From an uncultured Corynebacterium sp. (GTDB lineage: Bacteria > Actinomycetota > Actinomycetes > Mycobacteriales > Mycobacteriaceae): DNA of 32,204 nt. Of the stretch, positions 23,585 to 31,786 are shown piece by piece. The notes beneath the pieces are model-generated. The model worked only from the letters and a program-made list of their open reading frames with translations, was not told where the DNA came from and did not search any database. Both the position numbers and the translations under genes were made by a program. Location of the stretch: the NCBI RefSeq assembly GCF_946221105.1, contig NZ_CAMICL010000024.1, positions 1-32,204 on the forward strand, in the 5' to 3' direction. Numbering within the stretch: the stretch's first letter is position 1; each line of letters opens with the position of its first letter.

Positions 23585-23794
23585 GTGACCTGGCAAGAAG
23601 CGATTCTGGATGTGTTGCGCGAGGCGGGGGAGCCGATGGCGTACAAGGACATCGCCGCCGAGATTGTCCGCCGCGGCCTTGTGGACGCCCCGCACACGAA
23701 CCCGGAGGTTGCCACCCACGCCGCCATTACCGGCTTGAAGGTGGACGGCCTGGTCGATTCAGCCCCGCGCGGAAAGTACCGCCTACCTGAATAA
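23585..23794 (+). CDS. Small winged-helix protein, HARE-HTH-like
   Basis: This 69-residue protein starts at GTG 23585 (GTG 23579 is also possible), 7 bases after the SdpI-family stop. The whole length is one winged helix: WQEAILDVLREAGEPMAYKD, then IAAEIVRRGL, then TNPEVATHAAITGLK and the wing GKYRLPE. This resembles the HARE-HTH domain that occurs in RNA polymerase delta subunit, restriction enzymes and chromatin proteins. It probably binds DNA. It ends only about 30 bases before the trp promoter region, so its possible link to trp regulation is worth noting but is only positional. Confidence 0.75.
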   Translation: MTWQEAILDVLREAGEPMAYKDIAAEIVRRGLVDAPHTNPEVATHAAITGLKVDGLVDSAPRGKYRLPE

Positions 23795-23797
23795 AAT

Positions 23798-23826
23798 TCC
23801 CGGCGGAATATCGGTTCCGCTATAGT
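23798..23826 (+). promoter_or_regulatory. trp operon promoter with embedded dyad
   Basis: TATAGT (23821-23826) is the -10; TTCCCG (about 23797-23802) is a weak -35 with an 18-base spacer. The spacer holds the inverted repeat GCGGAA-6 nt-TTCCGC (23803-23808 and 23815-23820), placed where a repressor would block RNA polymerase. Transcription would begin near 23833-23835. Confidence 0.6.
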
Positions 23827-23843
23827 TGCCCCTTGTGACGTAC

Positions 23844-23876
23844 ATGACTTCTTTGAACTGGTGGTGGCTCGCCTAA
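23844..23876 (+). CDS. trpL: trp leader peptide MTSLNWWWLA
   Basis: This ten-codon leader ORF has three tandem TGG codons (Trp6-8), followed by a stop inside the attenuator. Ribosome stalling at the Trp codons when charged tRNA-Trp is scarce would favour the antiterminator. An in-frame GTG at 23835, right at the predicted transcription start, would add three residues as a leaderless start. The stop codon is in the loop of the 1:2 hairpin, as in known trp leaders. Confidence 0.92.
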   Translation: MTSLNWWWLA

Positions 23877-23939
23877 CTGGCGCGCCACCTACGAAGTCAC
23901 GGCCCGCCAGCTTGCACCCCAAGCGCCGCGGGCCTTTTT
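23863..23939 (+). terminator. trp attenuator (1:2, 2:3 and 3:4 structures)
   Basis: Hairpin 1:2 pairs GGTGGCTCGCC (23863-23873) with GGCGCGCCACC (23879-23889), 10 of 11 positions. Antiterminator 2:3 pairs CTGGCG (23877-23882) with CGCCAG (23905-23910). Terminator 3:4 pairs GGCCCGC (23901-23907) with GCGGGCC (23928-23934), followed by TTTTT. Segment 3 is shared, so the 2:3 and 3:4 forms exclude each other. The Trp codons lie in or next to segment 1. Confidence 0.9.
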
Positions 23940-23980
23940 CTCACCCTCGGTGCGACGACTACGACAGAACCGAGGACCAC

Positions 23981-25483
23981 ATGCACTACACCCACCGCGA
24001 GGTGCGCTACCACGAGGACGTGGCCAGCCTCTTCGCCCACATCGGCGGACTCGACGCGGAGGATTCCGTACTGCTCGAGTCCGCCGACATCACCACCCGC
24101 AACGGCCTGCAGTCTGTGGCGGTGCTGCGCGCCTCGGTGCGCGTGACCTGCACCGGAAACCGCGTGACGGTGGAGCCGCTCACCGCGTCCGGCGAGGTCA
24201 TCGCCGCGGATCTGGGCCTGGAGGATTACCGCGTAGCCGAGCACACCTACGAGTTCCCCGCCTCCCACGCCGCGGACGAGCGCGAGCGCCTCACCGCCCC
24301 GTCCACCGCCGACGTGCTCCGCGCCCTGACCACCCGCGCGGGCTACGGCAACGAGGACTTCCCTTTCCTCGCCGGGGGCTTCGCCTACGACTACCTGGGC
24401 ACGTTCGAGGAGCTGCCAGATGTCGCCGAGGGCCCGAACACCTACCCGGACTTCCAGTTCGTGCTCGCCGAGGTGCTCCTGCGCGTCAACCACGAGAACG
24501 GCACGGCGTACCTCGCGGGGGTGGATGCCGCGGGTGAAGGCATCGACCTCGAGCCGCTCGCGTCGCTTATCGACGCCCCCGTGCCCGCCTACGAACCAAC
24601 CACCGGGGAGGCGAAGTGTGCCGTCGTCAAGGCGACTGTTCCCGACGCCGAATTCCGCTCGGACGTGGAGGGGCTGAAAGCACACATCGCGGACGGGGAC
24701 ATCTACCAGGTGGTGCCGGCGCGCGCGTTCACCGCGGAGTGCACGGACGCGTTCGAGGCGTACCGGCGACTGCGCGAGTCCAACCCCTCGCCGTACATGT
24801 TCTACCTGCGCGGACCCGGCTACGAGCTGTTCGGCGCCTCGCCGGAGTCCAACCTGAAGTTCGACCACGCCACGCGCCAGGTGGAGCTGTATCCGATCGC
24901 CGGCACCCGCCCGCGCGGGCTGAACCCGGACGGGACGGTCAACCACGAACTGGACACCCGCATGGAGCTTGAGCTGCGCACCGACGCCAAAGAGGTGGCC
25001 GAGCACACCATGCTGGTGGACCTGGCCCGCAACGACATGGCCCGCGTGGCCGAGCCGCGCACCCGCCGCGTCCGCGAGCTTCTGCAGGTGGACCGCTACT
25101 CGCGGGTGATGCACCTGGTCAGCCGGGTCACCGCGACGCTGGCGGAAGATTTGGACGTCCTGGACGCGTACCGCGCCTGCATGAACATGGGCACGCTCAC
25201 CGGCGCCCCGAAGCTGCGCGCGACCGAGCTGCTGCGCGGGGTAGAGGGCACGCGCCGCGGGTCCTACGGCGGGGCGGTGGGCTACCTGCACGGCAGCGGC
25301 GACTTCGACACCTGCATTGTCATCCGCTCCGCGTTCGTGGCCGACGGCGTGGCCACGGTGCAGGCCGGCGCGGGCGTGGTGCGCGACTCCATCCCGCAGG
25401 CCGAGGCCGACGAGACCCTGCACAAGGCCTACGCGGTGCTCCAAGCACTCGCCGCGGGCCGCGAACTGGAGGTGCGCAAGTGA
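23981..25483 (+). CDS. trpE: Anthranilate synthase component I
   Basis: TrpE (500 residues) converts chorismate to anthranilate using ammonia from TrpG, the first committed step to tryptophan. ATG 23981 follows GAGGA; a frame extension to 23861 crosses the attenuator and is not real. LLES (31-34) is the Trp feedback-binding motif, so the enzyme should be inhibited by tryptophan. The chorismate-binding core shows GASPESNLKF, PIAGTRPRG, RNDMARV and MNMGTLTGAPK (401-411), then GYLHGSGDFDTCI and a C-terminal QAGAGVVRDS. Length agrees with the TrpE class rather than PabB. The stop overlaps the trpG start. Confidence 0.97.
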   Translation: MHYTHREVRYHEDVASLFAHIGGLDAEDSVLLESADITTRNGLQSVAVLRASVRVTCTGNRVTVEPLTASGEVIAADLGLEDYRVAEHTYEFPASHAADERERLTAPSTADVLRALTTRAGYGNEDFPFLAGGFAYDYLGTFEELPDVAEGPNTYPDFQFVLAEVLLRVNHENGTAYLAGVDAAGEGIDLEPLASLIDAPVPAYEPTTGEAKCAVVKATVPDAEFRSDVEGLKAHIADGDIYQVVPARAFTAECTDAFEAYRRLRESNPSPYMFYLRGPGYELFGASPESNLKFDHATRQVELYPIAGTRPRGLNPDGTVNHELDTRMELELRTDAKEVAEHTMLVDLARNDMARVAEPRTRRVRELLQVDRYSRVMHLVSRVTATLAEDLDVLDAYRACMNMGTLTGAPKLRATELLRGVEGTRRGSYGGAVGYLHGSGDFDTCIVIRSAFVADGVATVQAGAGVVRDSIPQAEADETLHKAYAVLQALAAGRELEVRK

Positions 25484-26091
25484 TCGTTTTGCTGGATAAC
25501 CAGGACTCTTTTGTCTACAACCTCGTCGACGCGCTCGCCGGCTTCGACACCGTGGTCTACCGCAACACGGTTTCCGCCGACACGGTGCTGGGCGCGGACC
25601 CGGAGCTCATCGTGCTCTCGCCCGGCCCCGGCTACCCCGCGGACGCCGGCTGCATGATGGAGGTCATCGAGCGCGCCCAGAGCCGCATCCCCATCCTGGG
25701 CATCTGCCTGGGTTACCAGGCGCTCATCGAGCACTTCGGCGGCCGCGTGCAACCCTGCGGCCCCGAGCACGGCACCTCGGTGCCCATGCGCCTGACACAA
25801 CCGCATTCGCTTTTCCGCGACCTCACGGTCGGCGGCGCCCCCGGTCATCCCGGCCTGGACGTGCCTGTTGCCCGCTACCACTCCCTCGGCGCGACCGAGT
25901 CGCCCGCCGGGATCACGCCGCTGGCCTGGACGGACACACAGATTGGCCGCGTGATCATGGCCGCCGAGACCGACGACGGCTACTCCATCGGCTTCCAATT
26001 CCACCCCGAATCCATCCTCACCCCCGCAGGTCCCCAGCTCCTGGAGCGCTGCGTGGAACACCTGCTGCAGAAAGGACGAGACAATGGCTGA
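25480..26091 (+). CDS. trpG: Anthranilate synthase component II (glutamine amidotransferase)
   Basis: TrpG (203 residues) is the class I glutaminase that feeds ammonia to TrpE. The GTG start overlaps the trpE stop (GTGA). The catalytic triad is intact: Cys76 in GICLGYQ, and His175 and Glu177 in FHPES. The oxyanion region LSPGPGYP (46-53) is present. In corynebacteria trpG and trpD are separate genes, unlike the enterobacterial fusion, and that is the case here. It overlaps trpD by 8 bases. Confidence 0.96.
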   Translation: MIVLLDNQDSFVYNLVDALAGFDTVVYRNTVSADTVLGADPELIVLSPGPGYPADAGCMMEVIERAQSRIPILGICLGYQALIEHFGGRVQPCGPEHGTSVPMRLTQPHSLFRDLTVGGAPGHPGLDVPVARYHSLGATESPAGITPLAWTDTQIGRVIMAAETDDGYSIGFQFHPESILTPAGPQLLERCVEHLLQKGRDNG

Positions 26092-27103
26092 CCACGTAGA
26101 GATCTTCCGCCGCTTCATCAACAACCCCGCCCCGGCCTTGGAGGACGCGGTTGAGGCGTTCACCCCGCTGACCGTCGGCGACTACGACGACGTCCACATC
26201 GCGGCGCTGCTGGCCACCATCCGCACCCGCGGCGAGACTTTCGCCGACATCGCGGGCGCGGCCAAGGCGTTCCTCGCCGCGGGTCGCCCGTTTCCGGTGA
26301 CCGGCAAGGGGATCATGGACACCGCGGGCACCGGCGGCGACGGCGCGAACACCATCAACATCACCACCGCCGCCTCCCTCGTCGCGGCGGCCGGCGGGGT
26401 GAAGATGATCAAGTGCGGCAACCGCTCGGTGTCCTCCAAGTCCGGCTCGGCCGACGTGCTGGAGGCGCTGAACATCCCGCTGGACCTGGACCTGGACCGC
26501 GCGGTGCGCCAGTTCGAGTCCTCGAACTTCACCTTCCTGTTCGCCCCGGCGTACAATCCTGCTATCGCCTTCGTGCAACCGGTTCGTAAAAAACTCGGCG
26601 TAAGCACGCTGTTTAATACGATGGGCCCATTATTGAGCCCCGCACGACCAGAGTTCCAAATTATGGGGATTGCAAACCCTGGGTTGGGACCAACTATTGC
26701 GGAGACCATAAAAACGCTCGGGCGCACCCGCGCGCTTGTGGTCCACGGCGCCGGCACCGACGAGATCGCCGTCCACGGCGACACCCTGGTCTGGGAGCTC
26801 AAGGACGGCGAGATCTCGCACTATACGGTGGCGCCGGCGGAGCTTGGCGTCGATAAGCATACGCTCGAGGCCCTCCGCGGGGGCGACGGCGAGGAGAGCG
26901 CCGCCGCCATGCGCGCGACGTTTGCGGGGGAGGGGCCGGCCGCGCACCGCGACGCCGTTGCCGTGAACGCCGGCGCGATGTTCTACCTCTACGGCATGGC
27001 GGACTCGCTCGCCGAGGGCACCGCACATGCGAAGCAATTGCTTGCCGACGGCTCCGTGTCCCAGTGGCTGCGCACCCACGAGGAGGCGGACTACAGTGGC
27101 TAA
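26084..27103 (+). CDS. trpD: Anthranilate phosphoribosyltransferase
   Basis: TrpD (339 residues) attaches phosphoribosyl pyrophosphate to anthranilate. ATG 26084 has AAAGGA upstream and overlaps trpG by 8 bases. The PRPP-binding GTGGDGANT (82-90) and the KCGNRSVSSKSGSAD motif (from 110) are present, and the length is normal. Codons about 159-213 (26560-26720) use rare choices such as TTA, ATA, CGA and GGA and drop to about 50% GC, between flanks in the mid 60s, while the protein there remains a typical TrpD. It overlaps trpCF by 8 bases. Confidence 0.96.
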   Translation: MADHVEIFRRFINNPAPALEDAVEAFTPLTVGDYDDVHIAALLATIRTRGETFADIAGAAKAFLAAGRPFPVTGKGIMDTAGTGGDGANTINITTAASLVAAAGGVKMIKCGNRSVSSKSGSADVLEALNIPLDLDLDRAVRQFESSNFTFLFAPAYNPAIAFVQPVRKKLGVSTLFNTMGPLLSPARPEFQIMGIANPGLGPTIAETIKTLGRTRALVVHGAGTDEIAVHGDTLVWELKDGEISHYTVAPAELGVDKHTLEALRGGDGEESAAAMRATFAGEGPAAHRDAVAVNAGAMFYLYGMADSLAEGTAHAKQLLADGSVSQWLRTHEEADYSG

Positions 27104-28457
27104 GATTTTGACCGAAATTGTGACGAACCGTAAACGTCACATTGACGGAATACGTGACCGTGTGGGTCACGTTAGTGTCGACACGTTACGTTATTCCGAG
27201 CGGTCGCTCTACAACGCATTGGGCGCCCCCGGCGCCTCCTACATCATGGAGTGCAAGTCCGCCTCGCCCTCGCTCGGCACCATCCGGGAGGACTACAAGC
27301 CGGGAGAGATCGCGAGCGTGTACTCGCGCTACGCCTCGGCGATCTCCGTGCTGTGCGAACCCGACTACTTCGGCGGGGACTACGACCACCTCGCCACCGT
27401 CGCCGCCACCACGCACCTGCCGGTTTTGTGCAAGGACTTCATCGTCGACGAGGTGCAGATCTACGCCGCCCGCTACTTCGGCGCGGACGCGGTGCTGCTG
27501 ATGCTGTCAGTGCTGTCCGACGAGGAGTACGCGCACCTCGCCTCGGTGGCGGAGTCGCTGCGCATGGACGTGCTTACCGAAGTGATCGACGAGGACGAGG
27601 CGGCACGGGCCTCGCGGCTGGGCGCGAAGATCTTCGGCGTGAACCACCGCAACCTGCACGACCTGAGCATCGACCTCGACCGCTCCGCGCGCCTCGCCGC
27701 CCTCGCGCCGGACGGGGCAGTGGTGGTGGCCGAATCCGGCATCCGCGACGCCGCGACCGTCCGCAGGCTCGGCGGGCACTCCGACGGGTTCCTCGTCGGC
27801 TCTCAGCTGACCTCCCAGCCGGACATCGACCGCGCATGCCGCGAACTGATCTACGGGCCGAACAAGGTCTGCGGCCTGCGCTCGGCATCCGCGGCCCAGG
27901 CGGCGAAGGCAGCCGGCGCTGTCTACGGCGGGCTCATCTTCGAGGAGGCCTCCCCGCGCAATGTTTCACGTGAAACCGCCGCGGAAATCATCGCCGCGGA
28001 GCCGGGCCTGGACTACGTTGCGGTGTCGCGCCGCACCGAAGGCTTCGGCGAATTGGTCCAGCCCGGCATCGCTGCCGTGCAGGTTCACGCCCCGTACCAG
28101 GGCTCGCTCGAGGCGGAACGCGCGTTGATCGAGCGGGTCCGCGGCGAGGTCGACGTCCAGGTGTGGCGCGCTGTCGACATGACTGGACCCAATGATGCGG
28201 CGGGCGTGGCGGAGCTCGTCGACAAGCTAGTGCTCGATTCCGGCGCCGGAGGGACGGGGGAGCGGTTCGACTGGTCGCGCATCCCCACACCCGACGCGCT
28301 GCTCGCTGGCGGGCTGGCACCCGACAACCTCGCCGACGCGCTGCGCACCGGCTGCACCGGCCTCGACCTCAACTCCGGCTTCGAAGACCCCCGCGGACAC
28401 AAGGACGCCGCCGCATTGCGACGCGGCTTCGCCACCATCCGCGACTTCCACATTTAA
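27096..28457 (+). CDS. trpCF: Bifunctional indole-3-glycerol-phosphate synthase / phosphoribosylanthranilate isomerase
   Basis: This 453-residue TrpC-TrpF fusion catalyses two consecutive steps, isomerisation of phosphoribosylanthranilate and ring closure to indole-glycerol phosphate. GTG 27096 follows AGGAGG and overlaps trpD by 8 bases. The TrpC half has ECKSASPS (52-59), CKDF (112-115), NHRN (183-186) and AESGI (212-216). The TrpF half begins with KVCGL (257-261) and ends with a phosphate-binding stretch LLAGGLAPDNL and LDLNSGFED. The fusion order C-F is the one known from corynebacteria and enterobacteria. A parS site codes for residues about 289-294, and the first 30 codons are unusually AT-rich and full of dyads. 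Confidence 0.96.
   Translation: MAKILTEIVTNRKRHIDGIRDRVGHVSVDTLRYSERSLYNALGAPGASYIMECKSASPSLGTIREDYKPGEIASVYSRYASAISVLCEPDYFGGDYDHLATVAATTHLPVLCKDFIVDEVQIYAARYFGADAVLLMLSVLSDEEYAHLASVAESLRMDVLTEVIDEDEAARASRLGAKIFGVNHRNLHDLSIDLDRSARLAALAPDGAVVVAESGIRDAATVRRLGGHSDGFLVGSQLTSQPDIDRACRELIYGPNKVCGLRSASAAQAAKAAGAVYGGLIFEEASPRNVSRETAAEIIAAEPGLDYVAVSRRTEGFGELVQPGIAAVQVHAPYQGSLEAERALIERVRGEVDVQVWRAVDMTGPNDAAGVAELVDKLVLDSGAGGTGERFDWSRIPTPDALLAGGLAPDNLADALRTGCTGLDLNSGFEDPRGHKDAAALRRGFATIRDFHI
27120..27184. repeat. Cluster of three dyads at the trpD-trpCF junction
   Basis: Within 65 bases there are GTGACG-9 nt-CGTCAC (27120-27140), ACGTGACC-5 nt-GGTCACGT with 8-base perfect arms (27152-27172), and the palindrome GTGTCGACAC (27175-27184). 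CACGTTA occurs as a direct repeat at 27168 and 27182. They lie inside the first 30 codons of trpCF. They could be RNA hairpins or protein sites. Confidence 0.6.
27962..27977. other. parS: parS-like site inside trpCF (TGTTTCACGTGAAACC)
   Basis: It matches parS consensus at 15 of 16 positions and is read in frame as NVSRET. As I recall, a parS site in trpCF is also known in C. glutamicum, which supports both the genus and ori-proximity. Confidence 0.9.
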
Positions 28458-28468
28458 GGACTGACACA

Positions 28469-29665
28469 ATGACCCTGCTCCCTGCCTACTACGGCGAGTT
28501 CGGCGGACAGTTCGTCCCCGAATCGCTTATCCCGGCGCTCGACCAGCTCGAGAAAGCCTTCGTCGACGCATTCAACGACGACGCGTTCATGGCCGAGTAC
28601 CGCGGCCTGCTCCGCGATTACCTCGGCCGGCCCACCCCGCTGACCGAATGCCGCAACCTGCCGCTCGAGGGCAATGCGCGCATCTTCCTCAAGCGCGAGG
28701 ACCTCGTCCACGGCGGCGCACACAAGACCAACCAGGTGATCGGCCAGGCGCTCCTTGCCAAGCAAATGGGCAAGACCCGCATCATCGCGGAGACCGGCGC
28801 CGGCCAGCACGGCACCGCCACCGCGCTCGCCTGCGCGCTGCTCGGCCTGGACTGCGTGATCTACATGGGCAAGACCGACATGGAACGCCAGGCGCCGAAC
28901 GTGTACCGCATGCGCCTCATGGGCGCCGAGGTCGTCGGTGTGGAATCCGGCGCGGGCACCCTCAAGGACGCGGTGAACGAGGCGCTGCGCGACTGGACCG
29001 CCACCTTCCACGAGTCCCACTACCTCCTCGGCACCGCGGCCGGGCCGCACCCGTTCCCAAAGATTGTCAAGGAGTTCCACCGCGTGATCTCCACCGAGGC
29101 CCGCGCCCAGATCCTCGAACGCACCGAACGGCTGCCGGACGTGGTGGTCGCCTGCGTCGGCGGCGGCTCCAACGCGATCGGCACCTTCGCGGACTTCATC
29201 GACGACACCAGCGTCGAGCTCGTCGGCGCCGAGCCCGGGGGAGAGGGCTTCGGCCTCGGCGCCCACGGCGCCGCCATCGCCCAGGGCACGACCGGCCTGC
29301 TCCACGGCACGTACTCGTACCTGATGTGCGACGAGGACGGCCAGGTGCAGGATTCCTACTCCATCTCCGCCGGCCTGGACTACCCGGGCGTCGGCCCGGA
29401 GCACGCCCACCTGGCCAAGTCCGGCCGCGCTTCCTACGTGCCCGTCACCGACGACGAGGCCCTCGACGCCTTCCAGGCCCTGTCCCGCCACGAGGGCATC
29501 ATCCCCGCGCTCGAGTCTTCCCACGCGTTCGCGTACGCGCTCAAGCGCGCCGCCGAGCACCCGTCCGACATGGAGCCGCTGCACATCCTGGTTACCCTTT
29601 CCGGCCGCGGCGACAAAGACATCGCCCACGTGCGAGTAACGCTTGCAGAGGAAGAGGAGAAGTAA
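28469..29665 (+). CDS. trpB: Tryptophan synthase beta chain
   Basis: TrpB (398 residues) condenses indole with serine using pyridoxal phosphate. ATG 28469 is preceded by AAGGA. The PLP lysine is Lys86 in HKTNQ; the catalytic Glu is E108 in ETGAGQHG (108-115); the phosphate-binding loop GGGSNA follows. GRGDKD near the C-terminus is typical of the main TrpB1 class that pairs with TrpA. The trpA start follows the stop directly. Confidence 0.97.
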   Translation: MTLLPAYYGEFGGQFVPESLIPALDQLEKAFVDAFNDDAFMAEYRGLLRDYLGRPTPLTECRNLPLEGNARIFLKREDLVHGGAHKTNQVIGQALLAKQMGKTRIIAETGAGQHGTATALACALLGLDCVIYMGKTDMERQAPNVYRMRLMGAEVVGVESGAGTLKDAVNEALRDWTATFHESHYLLGTAAGPHPFPKIVKEFHRVISTEARAQILERTERLPDVVVACVGGGSNAIGTFADFIDDTSVELVGAEPGGEGFGLGAHGAAIAQGTTGLLHGTYSYLMCDEDGQVQDSYSISAGLDYPGVGPEHAHLAKSGRASYVPVTDDEALDAFQALSRHEGIIPALESSHAFAYALKRAAEHPSDMEPLHILVTLSGRGDKDIAHVRVTLAEEEEK

Positions 29666-30481
29666 ATGAGCCGCTACGAGAAACTCTTCGCCGCCGGAGA
29701 GGGCGCGTTCGTGCCCTTCATCATGCTCTCGGACCCGACTCCGGAGGACGCGGTGGAGATCGTCTCCGTCGTCGTCGACGCAGGCGCGGACGCCGTAGAG
29801 CTCGGCGTGCCATTCTCCGACCCGGTCGCGGACGGCCCAGCTATTCAGGGTGCGCATGTGAGGGCGTTGGCGGGCGGAGCGACCGTCGATAAGGCGCTTG
29901 CGCAAATCCGCACCATCCGCGAGCGTTACCCGGACCTGCCGATCGGCATGCTGGTGTACGGCAACGTCGCGCACGCGCGCGGCCTCGAGCGCTTCTACCG
30001 CGAGTTCAAGGAGGCGGGTGCGGACAGCATTTTGCTTCCCGACGTCCCCGTGCGCGAGTCCGCCCCCTTCAGCGCAGCCGCCACCGCGGCCGGCATCGAC
30101 CCGATCTACATCGCCCCGGCGAAAGCCTCGGAGGCCACGCTCGAGGCGGTAGCCGCGAACTCGCGCGGCTACATATACGCCATCTCCCGCGACGGCGTGA
30201 CCGGCGCGGACAAGGAGGCGACGGTGGAAGGCCTGCGCGAGGTCGTCGATAATGTGCGAAAGTTCGGCGGGCCGCCGGTGCTGCTGGGCTTCGGCATCTC
30301 GAAGCCGGAGCATGTGCGCGACGCGATCGCCGCGGGGGCCGCGGGCGCGATCACCGGCTCGGCGATCACCAACATCATCGACAAGTACATCGACGGCAAC
30401 CGCGTGACCGATATCAAAGCGCTGAAAACCGAGCTGACCGAGTACGTCGCTGCCATGAAGGGCGCTACGATCGCATCATGA
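29666..30481 (+). CDS. trpA: Tryptophan synthase alpha chain
   Basis: TrpA (271 residues) cleaves indole-3-glycerol phosphate and channels indole to TrpB. The catalytic Glu45 (ELGVPFSDP) and Asp56 (SDPVADG) are both present. The phosphate-binding GFGISKPEHV and GSAITNIID are in the second half. ATG follows the trpB stop without a gap; GAGGAG within trpB is its ribosome site. Its own stop overlaps the next gene (ATGA), so translation continues into the Rieske gene. Confidence 0.97.
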   Translation: MSRYEKLFAAGEGAFVPFIMLSDPTPEDAVEIVSVVVDAGADAVELGVPFSDPVADGPAIQGAHVRALAGGATVDKALAQIRTIRERYPDLPIGMLVYGNVAHARGLERFYREFKEAGADSILLPDVPVRESAPFSAAATAAGIDPIYIAPAKASEATLEAVAANSRGYIYAISRDGVTGADKEATVEGLREVVDNVRKFGGPPVLLGFGISKPEHVRDAIAAGAAGAITGSAITNIIDKYIDGNRVTDIKALKTELTEYVAAMKGATIAS

Positions 30482-30843
30482 CCTGTTCACGACGCATGTT
30501 CCTGCTCGGCACCGCAACCACGTTTGCCGGTGCGTTCCTCGCCGCCTGCGGAGAGGCGGCCCCCGAAGAAGTTGCCAAGACCGACGTTCCTGTCGGCTCC
30601 GCGGTGATCCTGGACAAGTTCATCATCGCCCAGCCCACCGCCGGCACCTACGTGGCGTACTCCAGCGTGTGCCCACACCAGCAGAAGAAGATCACCAAGG
30701 TTGAGGGCGACACCGTTAAGTGCACCGCCCACGGCTCAGTGTTCAGCATCGCCGACGGCTCCCGCGTCTCAGGCCCGGCCGTGACCGGCATGCGCGAGGT
30801 CCCCGTGACCGACGCCGGCGACAACATCTCCGTTTCCGAGTAG
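30478..30843 (+). CDS. Exported Rieske [2Fe-2S] lipoprotein
   Basis: This 121-residue protein combines a Tat-like motif SRRMFLLG (residues 4-11), a hydrophobic core and a lipobox LAAC with Cys24. It should therefore be folded with its cluster in the cytoplasm and then exported and lipidated. The Rieske cluster ligands are C65-P-H67 and C82-T-A-H85 (followed by G). The spacing matches small Rieske ferredoxin-like proteins, without the disulfide Cys pair of bc1-type subunits (the usual CTHLGC and CPCHGS here read CPHQ and CTAHGS). It is joined to trpA by ATGA, so it probably shares the trp transcript. Its redox partner is unknown. Confidence 0.88.
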   Translation: MTCSRRMFLLGTATTFAGAFLAACGEAAPEEVAKTDVPVGSAVILDKFIIAQPTAGTYVAYSSVCPHQQKKITKVEGDTVKCTAHGSVFSIADGSRVSGPAVTGMREVPVTDAGDNISVSE

Positions 30844-31785
30844 ATGAAGAAGCTCGACCCGCTTCTCATCGGCATCGTTCTCGCGGCGGCGCTCGCGTTC
30901 GTGCTGCCCGCCCAGGGCGCGTTCGCGGACGGGTTCGCCGTCGCGGTGAAGCTGGGCATCGCGCTTCTGTTCTTCCTCTACGGCGCGCGCCTGTCCACCC
31001 AGGAGGCGCTGAAGGGCCTGACCAACTGGCGCCTGCACGCGCTGATCCTGGCGTTCACGTTTGTCATCTATCCGGTGATCGGCCTCCTCGCCCGCCCGAC
31101 GGTGGCGTTCATGTCCGAGGACCTGTACCAGGGCCTGCTCTTCATGTCGTTGGTGCCATCCACCGTGCAGTCCTCGGTTGCGCTCACCGGCGTTGCGCGC
31201 GGCAACGTCTCTGGCGCGGTGGTGGCGGCGTCGGTGTCCTCGCTTGTCGGCGTAGTGGCCACGCCGCTTTTGGTGATGTGGCTAATGGGCGCCGGCGACG
31301 GGGTGTCCGTGGACGCGTCCGTGTTCGGCGACATCGCTCTCCAGCTGCTCCTGCCGTTCATCCTGGGCCAACTCGCGCACAACTTCGTCCCGCGGGTGGG
31401 GGAGTTGGCCAAGTCGAAGGCGACCAAGATCGTGGACCGCGGCTCCATCTGGATGGTGGTCTACTCCGCGTTCTCCCGCGGCGTCGTTTCCGGTGTCTGG
31501 TCCAACGTCTCAGCGTGGGAGATCGTGTTCCTTACGCTGTTCTCGTGCGCGTTGGTCGTCGCTATGCTGTGGCTTACCCGCATCCTCCCGGAGGCGCTGC
31601 GCTTCCCGCGCGAGGACCGCATCGCCATCCAGATGTGCGGCACCCAGAAGTCGCTCGCGACCGGCCTGCCCATGGCCACCGTCATCTTCGGCGGTGCCTC
31701 GCTCGGCGTACTGATCATCCCGCTGATGATCTACCACATGTGCCAACTGGTCATCTGCTCCGCGTTCGCCTCCCGAATTTCCTAG
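30844..31785 (+). CDS. Bile acid:sodium symporter-family transporter (SBF-like)
   Basis: This 313-residue membrane protein has about nine to ten hydrophobic segments. Features of the SBF-like (YfeH-type) group are the N-terminal LLFFLYGARLS, the central SLVPSTVQSSVALTGVARGN with its Na+-site-type polar residues, and QMCGTQKSLATGLPMA near the end. Family members move organic anions, but the substrate is not predictable. The ATG follows the Rieske stop directly, so the pair is co-translated. Its stop TAG lies immediately at the ribosome site of the last gene. Confidence 0.85.
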   Translation: MKKLDPLLIGIVLAAALAFVLPAQGAFADGFAVAVKLGIALLFFLYGARLSTQEALKGLTNWRLHALILAFTFVIYPVIGLLARPTVAFMSEDLYQGLLFMSLVPSTVQSSVALTGVARGNVSGAVVAASVSSLVGVVATPLLVMWLMGAGDGVSVDASVFGDIALQLLLPFILGQLAHNFVPRVGELAKSKATKIVDRGSIWMVVYSAFSRGVVSGVWSNVSAWEIVFLTLFSCALVVAMLWLTRILPEALRFPREDRIAIQMCGTQKSLATGLPMATVIFGGASLGVLIIPLMIYHMCQLVICSAFASRIS

Positions 31786-31786
31786 G

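Noticed and set aside
23042..23719. N-terminal extension of the symporter gene to 23719 (635 codons)
   Set aside because: It would be antisense to the SdpI-family gene, and TATAAT sits right before ATG 23041.
23897..25444. 515-codon open frame on the minus strand across trpE
   Set aside because: It is antisense to unmistakable TrpE and is an artefact of GC-rich codon positions.
28454..30313. 619-codon minus-strand frame across trpB and trpA
   Set aside because: It is antisense to two well-supported genes, with Gly/Val/His-rich composition typical of shadow frames.
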